In this document: one piece after another, positions 7,672 to 16,477 of the stretch | How positions within the stretch are numbered: the stretch's first letter is position 1 | Layout of the letters: each line of letters opens with the position of its first letter | NCBI RefSeq assembly: GCF_002094885.1 | Contig: NZ_MSIT01000007.1 | Coordinates: forward strand, 62,001 to 126,000 | DNA: 64,000 nucleotides | From: Salibaculum halophilum | GTDB taxonomy: Bacteria; Pseudomonadota; Alphaproteobacteria; Rhodobacterales; Rhodobacteraceae | Direction: 5' to 3' | The notes under the pieces: model-generated | Databases searched by the model: none | Seen by the model: only the letters and a program-made list of their open reading frames with translations | What the model was told of the DNA's origin: nothing | Position numbers and translations under genes: made by a program

Positions 7672-9705
7672 ATGAGCGCCGCGACGCTGCTCCGTGACGT
7701 TTTCGGATTCGACGCTTTCCGGCCCGGACAGCAGGAAATCGTCGAGGCCGTGGCGGCGGGCCGCAATACCCTGGCGATCATGCCCACCGGAGGGGGCAAG
7801 TCGCTGTGCTTCCAGCTGCCCGCGCTGGTGCGCGACGGGGTAACAGTGGTGATCTCGCCGCTGATCGCGCTGATGCGCGACCAGGTCCGCGGGCTGCAGG
7901 AGGCCGGCGTCGCCGCCCATGCGCTGACCTCGGGCAACACCGAGGAAGAGACCGACGCCGCCTTTCGCGCGCTGCAGGACGGCAGTTGCAAGCTGCTCTA
8001 CATGGCGCCGGAACGGCTGGCCTCGGGCGGTGCGCAGCGGATGCTGCGGCAGGCGGGCGTGCGCCTGATCGCGGTGGACGAGGCGCATTGCGTGTCCCAG
8101 TGGGGCCACGATTTCCGCCCCGATTACATGGCGATCGGTGACCTGCGCCGGGCGCTGGACGTGCCGCTGGCCGCCTTCACCGCCACCGCCGATGCCGAAA
8201 CCCGGGCCGAGATCGTCGACAAGCTGTTCGACGGAACGCCGCCGCAGACTTTCCTGCGCGGTTTCGACCGGCCCAACATCCACCTGGCCTTCGCCGTCAA
8301 GGACCAGCCGCGCCGCCAGATCCTGACCTTTGCCGCCGCGCGCAAGGGGCAGTCGGGCATCGCCTATTGCGGCACGCGCGCCAAGACCGAAACGCTGGCC
8401 GCCGCCCTGCGCGAGGACGGCCACAAGGCCTGCCACTACCACGGCGGGATGGAGGCCGAGGACCGCCGGGCCATCGAGCGGCGCTTCCAGCAGGAGGACG
8501 GCTTGATCGTCTGCGCCACGGTCGCCTTCGGCATGGGCATCGACAAACCCGATATCCGCTGGGTCGCCCATGTGGATCTGCCCAAGTCGATCGAGGCTTA
8601 TTACCAGGAGATCGGACGCGCCGGCCGTGACGGCGCCCCGGCCGAGACGCTGACCCTCTTCGGCCCGCAGGACATCAGCTTTCGCCGCGGCCAGATCGAC
8701 GAGGGGCTGGCCCCGCCCGAACGCCGCGCCGCCGATCATGGCCGCCTGAACGCGCTGCTGGGCCTGGCCGAGGCGCTGACCTGCCGCCGCCAGGCCCTGC
8801 TGGGCTATTTCGGCGAAGAGGCCGCCCCCTGCGGCAATTGCGACCTTTGCGACAAGCCGGCCGAGGTTTTCGACGGCACGACACCGGTGCGCATGGCCCT
8901 GTCGGCCGCGCTGCGCACGGGCGAGAGTTTCGGCGCCGGTCACCTGATCGAGATCCTGCTGGGATCGGAGACCGACAAGATCCGCCAGCGCGGCCATGAC
9001 CAGTTGCCGACCTTCGGGGTGGGCAAGGACTATTCGCGCCAGCAATGGCAGGCGATCTTCCGGCAGATGATGGGCCACGACCTGCTGCGCCCCGACCCCG
9101 AGCGCCACGGCGCCCTGCGCATGACCGAGCGCGCCCGCCCGATCCTGCGCGACGAGCAGCGCATCGAGTTGCGCCGCGACACCATCAAGACAGCCAAGCC
9201 CGGCCCCAAGGTCCGCGCCATGGTCAGCGACGAGGACGCGCCTCTGCTCTCCGCGCTCAAGGCCAAGCGCCGCGCGCTGGCCGAGGCGCAGGGCGTGCCC
9301 GCCTACATCATCTTCAACGACCGCACCCTGGTCGAGATGGCCGAAACCCGGCCCCGCACGCTGGACGACATGGCGCGGCTGTCGGGCATCGGCGCAAAGA
9401 AGCTGGACAGCTACGGCCAGGCCTTTCTGCAGGTCATCACCGGCGAGGCCGAGCAGATGCATCCCGCCCGCGCCAGGCTGGCCGGGCGCGACGAGGGCAC
9501 GCTCTATGATCGCCTTCTGGAAGTGCAGGCCGATCTGGCGCGCGGCCCCGAGGGCACCGACAAGCCGATGACCTGTTCCGCCGCGCTGCTGGCCCGTGTC
9601 GCACGGCAGAAACCGCGCGACGCAACCGCCATGGCCCGCCTTCTGGGGGATCGCTACGCCGACCGTTTCGGCGCGGCCTTCCTCGATGTCATCGGCGGTG
9701 GTTGA
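7672..9705 (+). CDS. recQ: ATP-dependent DNA helicase RecQ
   Basis: A 677-residue superfamily-2 helicase that unwinds DNA 3'-to-5' in recombination and repair. The order is: Walker A MPTGGGKS (residues 37-44), DEAH box VDEAHC (about 136), helicase C domain with EIGRAGRDG (about 310), zinc-binding domain with CxxCxLC-type cysteines (CGNCDLC, about 385-391), winged helix, and an HRDC domain (about 525-600). Full length. ATG 7672 matches the family start (FGFDAFRPGQQ soon after). It is followed by yaaA in the same direction. Confidence 0.95.
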   Translation: MSAATLLRDVFGFDAFRPGQQEIVEAVAAGRNTLAIMPTGGGKSLCFQLPALVRDGVTVVISPLIALMRDQVRGLQEAGVAAHALTSGNTEEETDAAFRALQDGSCKLLYMAPERLASGGAQRMLRQAGVRLIAVDEAHCVSQWGHDFRPDYMAIGDLRRALDVPLAAFTATADAETRAEIVDKLFDGTPPQTFLRGFDRPNIHLAFAVKDQPRRQILTFAAARKGQSGIAYCGTRAKTETLAAALREDGHKACHYHGGMEAEDRRAIERRFQQEDGLIVCATVAFGMGIDKPDIRWVAHVDLPKSIEAYYQEIGRAGRDGAPAETLTLFGPQDISFRRGQIDEGLAPPERRAADHGRLNALLGLAEALTCRRQALLGYFGEEAAPCGNCDLCDKPAEVFDGTTPVRMALSAALRTGESFGAGHLIEILLGSETDKIRQRGHDQLPTFGVGKDYSRQQWQAIFRQMMGHDLLRPDPERHGALRMTERARPILRDEQRIELRRDTIKTAKPGPKVRAMVSDEDAPLLSALKAKRRALAEAQGVPAYIIFNDRTLVEMAETRPRTLDDMARLSGIGAKKLDSYGQAFLQVITGEAEQMHPARARLAGRDEGTLYDRLLEVQADLARGPEGTDKPMTCSAALLARVARQKPRDATAMARLLGDRYADRFGAAFLDVIGGG

Positions 9706-9767
9706 CGGGCTGGCCTTTCGCGCCGCGCGCCATATCCTTGTCCTACGTTCGCAAACGAGGTTTCCCG

Positions 9768-10541
9768 ATGCTCACCGTCCTGTCCCCCGCCAAGGCCCTC
9801 GACATGGCGCCCGTGGGCCACACGCCGACCAGGCCGATCTTTCACGATGAGGCCAACCGCCTGGCCCGCACGGCGCGCAACCTGCCCAAGAAGGACCTCA
9901 AGGCGCTGATGGGCCTTTCGGATAATCTGGCCACGCTCAACCGCGACCGCTACCGCGATTTCCTTGATGAGCCGACCGAGGACGCGGTCAAACCGGCCGT
10001 CTTTGCCTTCAACGGCGACACCTACCAGGGGCTGGAGGCCAAGACCCTGTCCGAGGACGCGCTGCGCTACGCCCAGGAACATCTGCGCATCCTGTCGGGG
10101 CTCTACGGGCTGCTGCGCCCACTGGACGCGATCCAGGCGCACCGGCTGGAAATGGGCAGCCGCCTGAAAACGCGGCGGGGCAAAAACCTCTATGATTTCT
10201 GGGGCGACCGGATCGCCGACGCGCTGACCCGGCAGGCGCAGGACCAGGGCACCGACACCCTGATCAACTGCGCCAGCGTCGAGTATTTCACCGCCGCCGA
10301 CCGGCCCGCGCTGGGCCTGCGGGTGGTTACGCCGGTCTTTCTGGAAAACCGCGATGGCAAGACGAAGACCGTCAGCTTTTACGCCAAGCGGGCGCGCGGC
10401 GCGATGGCGCGCTTCGTCATGGAGAACCGGATCGAGGACGCCGAGGGGCTGACCGGCTTCGACCTTGGCGGCTACCGCCATGACCCCGAGCTGAGCGCGC
10501 CGGACAAGCCCGCCTTCGTGCGGGACTGGCCCGAGGCCTAG
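9768..10541 (+). CDS. yaaA: Peroxide stress protein YaaA
   Basis: A 257-residue protein of the YaaA/DUF328 family. It begins MLTVLSPAKALD and contains LSDNLATLNRDRY, FNGDTYQGL, LSGLYGLLRPLDAIQAHRLE and the late FYAKRARGAMARF, all conserved blocks of the family. YaaA limits intracellular free iron and protects DNA during hydrogen peroxide stress in E. coli. Transcribed after recQ; its end overlaps the convergent thiolase gene by four bases. Confidence 0.93.
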   Translation: MLTVLSPAKALDMAPVGHTPTRPIFHDEANRLARTARNLPKKDLKALMGLSDNLATLNRDRYRDFLDEPTEDAVKPAVFAFNGDTYQGLEAKTLSEDALRYAQEHLRILSGLYGLLRPLDAIQAHRLEMGSRLKTRRGKNLYDFWGDRIADALTRQAQDQGTDTLINCASVEYFTAADRPALGLRVVTPVFLENRDGKTKTVSFYAKRARGAMARFVMENRIEDAEGLTGFDLGGYRHDPELSAPDKPAFVRDWPEA

Positions 10542-11716
10542 AGCCGTTCGATCGCCAGCGCGATGCCCTGGCCGCCGCCGATGCACATGGTGATCAGGGC
10601 CTTGCGGCCGCCCGTGCGGTCGAGTTCGTGCAGCGCCTTGACGGTGAGGATCGCCCCCGTCGCGCCCACCGGGTGGCCCAGCGCGATGGCGCCGCCGTTG
10701 GGGTTCACCCTGGCAGGGTCGAGGCCCAATTCCCGTGACACCGCGAGCGCCTGCGCCGCGAAGGCCTCGTTCGACTCGATCACGTCGAAATCCTCGGCCC
10801 CCAGCCCGGTGCGGTCGAACAGCGCACGCACCGCCGGGACCGGGCCGATACCCATGACCTCGGGGCGGACCCCGGCGTGGGCATAGCCGAGGACGCGCGC
10901 GCGGGGGGTCAGCCCGGCCGACTCGGCCGCGCCGGCACGGGCCAGCACAAGCGCCGCGGCCCCGTCATTGATGCCGCTGGCATTTCCGGCCGTGACCGTG
11001 CCGTCCGCCTCGAAGGCCGGCCGCAATCCGGCAAGCCCTTCGGCCGTGGTGGGCTTGGGGTGCTCGTCGGTGTCGACCACCACCTCCTGCCGCTTGGATT
11101 TGACGGTGACGGGCGTGATCTGGCCCGTGAAATGCCCGGCGGCGATGGCGGCGGCCGCGCGCTTCTGGCTTTCCAGCGCAAGGGCATCCTGATCGGCGCG
11201 GCTGATCCCGTGGTCCCGCGCCACGTTTTCCGCCGTAACCCCCATGTGGCCGGTGCCGAAGGGGCAGTTCAGCGCCCCCAGCATCATGTCGAGGGACCGG
11301 ACATCGCCCATCTTCGCGCCCCAGCGTTGATCGGGCATGATGAAGGGGCTGCGCGACATGACCTCGGCCCCGCCGGCCACCGCGAAATCCGCGTCGCCCA
11401 GCCTTAGGGCCTGCACCGCCGAAACGACGGCCTGCGCGCCCGACCCGCACAGCCGGTTCACGTTCATCGCCGGCACGGTTTCGGGGAGGCCCGCCCCCAC
11501 GGCCGCCATGCGCGACAGGTACATGTCCCGCGGCTCGGTGTTGATGACATGGCCGAAGACCACATGCCCTACACGGTCCGCCGCCAGCCCGGCGCGGTCC
11601 AGTGCGGCGCGTGTCACCGACGCGCCCAGGTCGGTCGGCGGCACCCCGGCCAGCGCCCCGCCGAAGGTGCCGATGGCGGTACGGGTGCCCGACAGCAAAA
11701 CGATATCGTCGGTCAT
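10538..11716 (-). CDS. Acetyl-CoA C-acyltransferase (thiolase)
   Basis: A 392-residue thiolase that joins or cleaves acyl-CoA and acetyl-CoA. The catalytic Cys lies in NVNRLCGSGAQA, the His in GGAIALGHPVG, and the second Cys in MCIGGGQG; NEAFAAQA is also present. It could serve acetoacetyl-CoA formation (PhaA/AtoB-like) or beta-ketoadipyl/ketothiolase roles (BktB/PcaF-like). No neighbouring PHA or degradation genes are present to decide, so I give no symbol. GGAGG lies six bases before ATG 11716. It is convergent with yaaA. Confidence 0.9.
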   Translation of the reverse strand: MTDDIVLLSGTRTAIGTFGGALAGVPPTDLGASVTRAALDRAGLAADRVGHVVFGHVINTEPRDMYLSRMAAVGAGLPETVPAMNVNRLCGSGAQAVVSAVQALRLGDADFAVAGGAEVMSRSPFIMPDQRWGAKMGDVRSLDMMLGALNCPFGTGHMGVTAENVARDHGISRADQDALALESQKRAAAAIAAGHFTGQITPVTVKSKRQEVVVDTDEHPKPTTAEGLAGLRPAFEADGTVTAGNASGINDGAAALVLARAGAAESAGLTPRARVLGYAHAGVRPEVMGIGPVPAVRALFDRTGLGAEDFDVIESNEAFAAQALAVSRELGLDPARVNPNGGAIALGHPVGATGAILTVKALHELDRTGGRKALITMCIGGGQGIALAIERL

Positions 11717-12454
11717 GTGATCCTCCAGTCTTATACTGCCACGTTACCGCGCGACGGCCCCGTCCCAAACCCCTGACGTGGCGACGCCTGCTTCGAATTG
11801 ACGGGGCGGCTGGCAAAATCTGCGCGCGAACCCTCGTGCCAAGTCGACGAGACGGGCGAATGACGACAGCCCGCGGATGGAATTCGTCCCGCCCTTTGGA
11901 TGCGCGCAGGGTTCATCCGAGGCCCCGTTACCGAGAACTTAAAAGGTGCCGGTCAGGTGTTCCCGGCTGGGCCGGTTGCACCATTGCTCCGACAGAGTGC
12001 CCTTTCGGAATACCGGCGCGAAACCCGGGCATGTCCACGGGGGCGTTCCGGCTGGCTCTCGCCGCCGTCGCACCATCGCGCGTGGCGGGATGCCGCCCTC
12101 GGCCGGGAAATGCCGACCTGACTGCCTGACACCGGTCACGAGTCCCGATACGGCCGGGAGCAGAGGCCAAGCTCCCGGCCATACCGGCCGATGCGACAGG
12201 CGGCCGACACCGTATCGGGGGCCGCCCGCCGCACCGGCCAGGAGGGTCTTGTGTATCGGGCCGAGGCGCGGCGACGGCCTCTGACCCGCAACTGGCTTGA
12301 CCCTTGCATGCACCGGGTTTCCAAACAGCTAACGCGAGGGCGTTTCACCGCACCGGATCCTGGCGCGCTCGGCCGGGCTTCGCGGCCACGGGAACGTGAC
12401 CGCGCGCGGCCGGAAATCCTTTCGCCCGCCCCGAAAACGCATTACGGATCAGGC
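11717..12454. other. 738-base gene-free interval before selD
   Basis: No open frame here looks like protein: frames are GC-skew shadows with no recognisable motifs and no good ribosome-binding sites. The right half contains a set of nested inverted repeats (12144-12219) that could fold into a three-armed RNA. TTGACC at 12297-12302 followed by AT-richer bases is a possible promoter for selD. The left half, near the thiolase start, shows nothing clear. Confidence 0.6.
12144..12219 (+). ncRNA. Possible three-way-junction RNA structure
   Basis: Three perfect stems nest together. The closing stem is CCCGATAC (12144-12151) with GTATCGGG (12212-12219). Directly adjoining is a 10-bp hairpin, GGCCGGGAGC (12152-12161) with GCTCCCGGCC (12171-12180). 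A third stem is GGCCG (12186-12190) with CGGCC (12201-12205). The strand is assumed from the downstream selD gene. No known Rfam family is recognised and no T-tract follows. High GC makes chance pairing easier, but the 8- and 10-bp perfect stems abutting each other are notable. Confidence 0.35.
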
Positions 12455-14611
12455 ATGAAAAAGCCCGTGCCACTGACCCGCGACCTGGTTTTGATCGGCG
12501 GCGGTCACACCCACGCGCTGGTGCTGCGCAAGTGGGGCATGGCCCCGCTGCCCGGCGTGCGCCTGACCGTCATCAACCCCGGCCCGACCGCGCCATATTC
12601 GGGGATGCTTCCGGGTTTCGTCGCCGGCCACTACAGCCGCGACGACCTGGATATCGACCTCGTGCGGCTGTGCCGCTTTGCCGGGGCGCGGATCATCGTG
12701 GGCCGCGCGACCGCGCTCGATCCGCAGGCGCGGACCATTACCGTCGACGGGCGCGGCGACATTGCCTATGACGTCGCCTCGGTCGATGTCGGCATCACCT
12801 CGGATATGCCGATGCTGCCCGGGTTCGCCGACCACGGTATCCCGGCCAAACCCCTGGGCCGTTTTTCCGCGCGATGGGAGGCCTTTCGCGCCGAGACCGC
12901 CACGCCGCAGGTCGCCGTGATCGGCGGCGGCGTGGCGGGGGCCGAATTGGCCATGGCCATGGCCCATGCCCTGCATGAGCGTGGCCACCAGGACGCGGCC
13001 GTGCACCTGATCGACCGCGGAAAGGTGCTGGGGGACTTCGCACCGCCCGCCCGCGACAGGCTGCTGGCGGCGCTCGACGACCAGGGGGTTGTCCGGGTCG
13101 AGGGGGCCGACGTCGCCGAGGTGACGGCGGATGCCGTTCACCTGGCCGATGGCCGCCGGATCGAAAGCCGTTTCACCACCGGCGCCGCCGGGGCGCAGCC
13201 GCAGGGCTGGCTGGCCGAGACCGGGCTGGATTGCCACGCGGGCTACCTCTCGGTCGGGCCGACGCTGCAGACCTCGTCAGCGCACGTCTTCGCCGTGGGC
13301 GATTGCGCGCATCTCGGCTTTGACCCGCGCCCCAAGGCCGGGGTCTTTGCCGTGCGCGAAGCGCCGGTGCTGCATCACAACCTCGTCGCCCATCTCTCGA
13401 ACCGCCCCTTGCGCCGCTTCAAGCCGCAGAAGGATTACCTCAAGCTGATCTCGCTGGGCGGCAAGACGGCACTGGCCGAGAAGCTGGGCACGGCGCGGCG
13501 CGGGCGGCTGTTGTGGCGCTGGAAGGACCGGATCGACCGCACCTTCATGCGCCGCTTCGACGACCTGCCCGTCATGACGCCCGAGGCCCCCGCCCGCGCC
13601 GCGACCGGCGTGGCCGAGACCATTGGGCGCACCCCGCCCTGTTCCGGGTGCGGGGCCAAGGTCGGCGGCAGCGCTCTGGTCACGGCGCTGGGCGGTCTGC
13701 CGGTGCCCGGGCGCGCGGACGTGGTCAGCCGGCCCGGCGATGACGCGGCAGTGCTGTCCATGGGTGGCACGCAGCAGGTACTGAGCACCGACCACCTGAG
13801 CGCCGTGACCGAGGACCCGGCCCTGATGGCGCGGATCGCGGCCAATCATGCGCTGGGCGATATCTGGGCGATGGGCGCGGCGCCGCAGTCGGCGCTGGTC
13901 AGCGTGATCCTGCCGCGCATGACCCCCGCCCTGCAGACCCGCACCCTGGCCGAGATCACACGGGCCGCGAGCGAGGTCATGGCGCAGGCCGGGGCCGAGA
14001 TCGTCGGCGGCCACACCACACAGGGCGCCGAGACGACGCTGGGGTTCACCGTTACCGGGCTGGCCGAGGCCGCGCCGATCACCGTGCAGGGCGCGGTGTC
14101 CGGCGATGCGCTGATCCTGACCAAGCCCATCGGATCGGGCACGATCCTGGCGGCCGAGATGCGCGGCCTGGCGCGCGGGCCCGACGTGCTGGCCTGCCAT
14201 GAGGCCATGGTCCAGGGGCAGGGCGACGCGTCGCGCCTGCTGCGTGAGGCCCGCGCGATGACGGACGTGACGGGCTTCGGCCTGGCGGGGCACCTGTCGG
14301 CGATCTGCCGCGCCTCCGGCACCGGGGCGGAGCTGGACGCGGTGCCACTGCTGCCCGGCGCGCTGGACCTGGCGAGGGCCGGGGTGCGCTCCACGTTGTT
14401 TGACGACAATGTCGCGCATGCCCTGCCGGTGACGGGGCCGGAGGGCCCGCTGCGCGACCTGCTGTTCGACCCGCAGACCGGCGGCGGTCTGCTGGCGGCC
14501 GTGGCCGGGGACGCCGCCGAGGAAACCTGCGCCGCGCTCTGCGCCGCGGGTTACCCTGCGCGTTTGATCGGCCGGGTGACCGAGGGCACGGGCATCAGCC
14601 TGCAGACCTGA
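12455..14611 (+). CDS. selD: Selenide, water dikinase fused to an N-terminal FAD/NAD(P) oxidoreductase
   Basis: A 718-residue fusion. Residues 1 to about 370 are a pyridine-nucleotide-disulfide-oxidoreductase-like domain: the FAD loop LVLIGGGHTHA, NAD loop VIGGGVAGAE and the late FAVGDCAHL. Residues about 390-718 are SelD, with the catalytic CSGCGAK motif (Cys399 and Lys402 aligned to E. coli Cys17 and Lys20), then DDAAV, GDIWAMGA, GGHTTQG and FDPQTGGGLL. SelD makes selenophosphate from selenide and ATP; the N-terminal domain may supply or handle the reduced selenium, which is inference. This fused architecture is known in several bacteria. ATG 12455 is used because homology begins there. The end overlaps convergent mnmH by 17 bases. 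Confidence 0.93.
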   Translation: MKKPVPLTRDLVLIGGGHTHALVLRKWGMAPLPGVRLTVINPGPTAPYSGMLPGFVAGHYSRDDLDIDLVRLCRFAGARIIVGRATALDPQARTITVDGRGDIAYDVASVDVGITSDMPMLPGFADHGIPAKPLGRFSARWEAFRAETATPQVAVIGGGVAGAELAMAMAHALHERGHQDAAVHLIDRGKVLGDFAPPARDRLLAALDDQGVVRVEGADVAEVTADAVHLADGRRIESRFTTGAAGAQPQGWLAETGLDCHAGYLSVGPTLQTSSAHVFAVGDCAHLGFDPRPKAGVFAVREAPVLHHNLVAHLSNRPLRRFKPQKDYLKLISLGGKTALAEKLGTARRGRLLWRWKDRIDRTFMRRFDDLPVMTPEAPARAATGVAETIGRTPPCSGCGAKVGGSALVTALGGLPVPGRADVVSRPGDDAAVLSMGGTQQVLSTDHLSAVTEDPALMARIAANHALGDIWAMGAAPQSALVSVILPRMTPALQTRTLAEITRAASEVMAQAGAEIVGGHTTQGAETTLGFTVTGLAEAAPITVQGAVSGDALILTKPIGSGTILAAEMRGLARGPDVLACHEAMVQGQGDASRLLREARAMTDVTGFGLAGHLSAICRASGTGAELDAVPLLPGALDLARAGVRSTLFDDNVAHALPVTGPEGPLRDLLFDPQTGGGLLAAVAGDAAEETCAALCAAGYPARLIGRVTEGTGISLQT

Positions 14612-15650
14612 CGGTGTCGGCGATCCGCGCCGCCAGGGCGTCACGCGCGGGCGGGGTCAGGTCCGCGGCCTCGATCCGCGCGAGCACGGGATGGGCGCGC
14701 GCCGCGCGCGACTTGGCATAGCTGGGGTCATAGTGATCCTGCATCAGGGCCCGGGCCAGCCCCGCGTGATCGCCCTCCGCCAGCAGCGACATCCAGCGCT
14801 CCACCACCGCGCCCCCGCGATGGCGCCGCAGAACTTGCAGCCGCTTTGCCAGATCGTCGGGGCGGGCGATGACATCCGCGTAGGCCTCGACGAGGTAGGC
14901 GGCGCGCGCGTCCAGCGGCGCGTCCAGCACGATCCGGCGCGCGGCCTTCATGGCGGCCCAGAGCGCGGGCGGAATAATCCGCTCGCCGATCTTGCTGCTC
15001 TCTGCTTCCAGAACCAGGGGCCGGGCAGGGTCGAGTTGGGCCAGCCGACAGGCCAGCGTGCTTTCAAAGGCCTTCTGGCCGGGCTGCCCCGCCGGGTCGC
15101 CGCCCAGGATCGAGCCGCGGTGCCCGGCCAGCCCCTCGAGGTCGAGCATCTGCACCCCCAGCCCTGCCAGCCGGTGCAGCAGGTCCGTCTTGGCGGTGCC
15201 GGTATAGCCGTCCAGCAGGATCACCCGGTAGGGCAGGGGCGTGTCGTAAAGCATCGCGTGGACCAGCCGGCGGTAAGCCTGGTAGCCGCCCAACACGGTT
15301 TCGGTTCGCCATCCTACGGCGCGCAGGATGGTCGCAACCGACCCCGACCGTTGACCGCCGCGCCAGCAGTAGACCAGCGGTTGCCAGCCGCCGTCGCGGT
15401 CGGCCAGGTCGGTTTCCAAGTGCCCGGCGACGTTGCGCGCCACCAGCGCCGCGCCGATCTTGCGGGCCTCGAAAGGGGCGACCTGCGTGTAGATCGCGCC
15501 GACCCGCGCGCGTTCTTCGTTCGACAGCGCGGGAAGGTTGATGGCGCCGGGGATGTGATCGGCGGCGAACTCGGCCGGGGAGCGCACGTCGATGACATCG
15601 TCATAGCCGTGGTCCAGCAGGTCGGTGAGGGTGGCGAAGCCTTGGGGCAT
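14595..15650 (-). CDS. mnmH: tRNA 2-selenouridine synthase
   Basis: A 351-residue SelU/YbbB protein. An N-terminal rhodanese domain carries the catalytic Cys95 in YCWRGGQRS; a P-loop GYTGTAKT (residues 148-155) opens the second domain, which binds the geranylated tRNA intermediate. It converts 2-thiouridine at the wobble position of certain tRNAs to 2-selenouridine using selenophosphate. It faces selD tail to tail, and together they make a complete selenium-to-tRNA route. No selA, selB or selC was seen, so selenocysteine use is not implied by this window. Confidence 0.93.
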   Translation of the reverse strand: MPQGFATLTDLLDHGYDDVIDVRSPAEFAADHIPGAINLPALSNEERARVGAIYTQVAPFEARKIGAALVARNVAGHLETDLADRDGGWQPLVYCWRGGQRSGSVATILRAVGWRTETVLGGYQAYRRLVHAMLYDTPLPYRVILLDGYTGTAKTDLLHRLAGLGVQMLDLEGLAGHRGSILGGDPAGQPGQKAFESTLACRLAQLDPARPLVLEAESSKIGERIIPPALWAAMKAARRIVLDAPLDARAAYLVEAYADVIARPDDLAKRLQVLRRHRGGAVVERWMSLLAEGDHAGLARALMQDHYDPSYAKSRAARAHPVLARIEAADLTPPARDALAARIADTVRSAG

Positions 15651-15693
15651 GGCGCGTGCTTAGCCGACGGCGGGGGCGGGCGAAAGCCGCGCT

Positions 15694-16422
15694 TCAGTGC
15701 GGCGGCGTCAGCGGCCGGCGCCCCGCTTCGGACAGGGTGAACCACAGGCCGCCGTCCAGCACCGCCGGGACCAGCGGCCGGCCATAGCCCGCCCCGCCGT
15801 CCAGGTTGATGCGGTTGCCCTCGTGGCGGGGATGATCCAGCGCGGTGTGGCCGTGCACGACCATCTCGCCGTGGTCGCGCGTGTCGTCGAGCCAGCCGTC
15901 GCGAATCCAGATCAGGTCCTCCTCGGACTGGGCCTCGACCGGCAGGCCGGGGCGGAGACCGGCATGCACGAAGAGATGCCCCTGCGCCCGGTGCCAGAGC
16001 GGCCGCTCGGCGAGCCAGTCCAGATGCGCGCGCGGCACCGCGGCCCGGGCCTCGGCCAGCAGCGCGGCGCGGTCCGCGGACTCATCCGCCCCCGTCACGC
16101 CGTAGGAGGCCAGCGTCGCCGGGCCGCCAAGCGCCGGGAACAGCCAGCCCTTTCCCGAACTGATGGCCGGATCATGTTCCACCCCGTCGCGGACGAAACG
16201 CAGGAACATGCGGTCATGGTTGCCCAGGATCACCGTCCAGTCGCGCCCCGCGGCCTGCCCGGCCATGAGCCGGTCGATCACGCCTTTGGTGTCGGGGCCG
16301 CGATCGGGAAGATCGCCCAGAAAGACATGCGGCGCGTCGCGCCCGCCGTCCGCCTCGATCAGCGCCAGCGCACTATCAAGCTGGGCCGACTGGCCGTGAA
16401 TGTCGCCGATGGCATAAAGCAT
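15694..16422 (-). CDS. Metallophosphoesterase, serine/threonine phosphatase/ApaH-like
   Basis: A 242-residue calcineurin-like phosphoesterase. The metal-binding blocks are in order: GDIHG (residues 6-10), GDLPDRGPD, GNHDRM and the late VVHGHTALD. Such proteins act on phosphoproteins, diadenosine tetraphosphate or other phosphoesters; the PP2A-type bacterial group is the closest fit. It lies downstream of serA but after a terminator-like hairpin, so probably has its own promoter. Substrate unknown. Confidence 0.82.
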   Translation of the reverse strand: MLYAIGDIHGQSAQLDSALALIEADGGRDAPHVFLGDLPDRGPDTKGVIDRLMAGQAAGRDWTVILGNHDRMFLRFVRDGVEHDPAISSGKGWLFPALGGPATLASYGVTGADESADRAALLAEARAAVPRAHLDWLAERPLWHRAQGHLFVHAGLRPGLPVEAQSEEDLIWIRDGWLDDTRDHGEMVVHGHTALDHPRHEGNRINLDGGAGYGRPLVPAVLDGGLWFTLSEAGRRPLTPPH

Positions 16423-16446
16423 CCGGAGGGGCCTCGAAAACGGGAA

Positions 16447-16465
16447 GGGCGCCGGACCGGCGCCC
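16447..16465 (-). terminator. Terminator-like hairpin after serA
   Basis: GGGCGCCGG and CCGGCGCCC form a 9-bp stem around one base. On the minus strand it follows the serA stop and is trailed by TTCCCGTTTTC. It probably separates the serC–serA operon from the phosphatase gene. Confidence 0.5.
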
Positions 16466-16477
16466 GTCCCGATGATC

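Noticed and set aside
11940-11985. Cobalamin-riboswitch-like GGTGCAACCGG pieces on the minus strand
   Set aside because: Only short fragments match; the B12 box core is absent and the downstream thiolase is not a B12-related gene.
12191-12454. N-terminal extension of the selD fusion to codon 12191
   Set aside because: The 88 extra residues are not protein-like and cover the repeat region; homology begins at ATG 12455.
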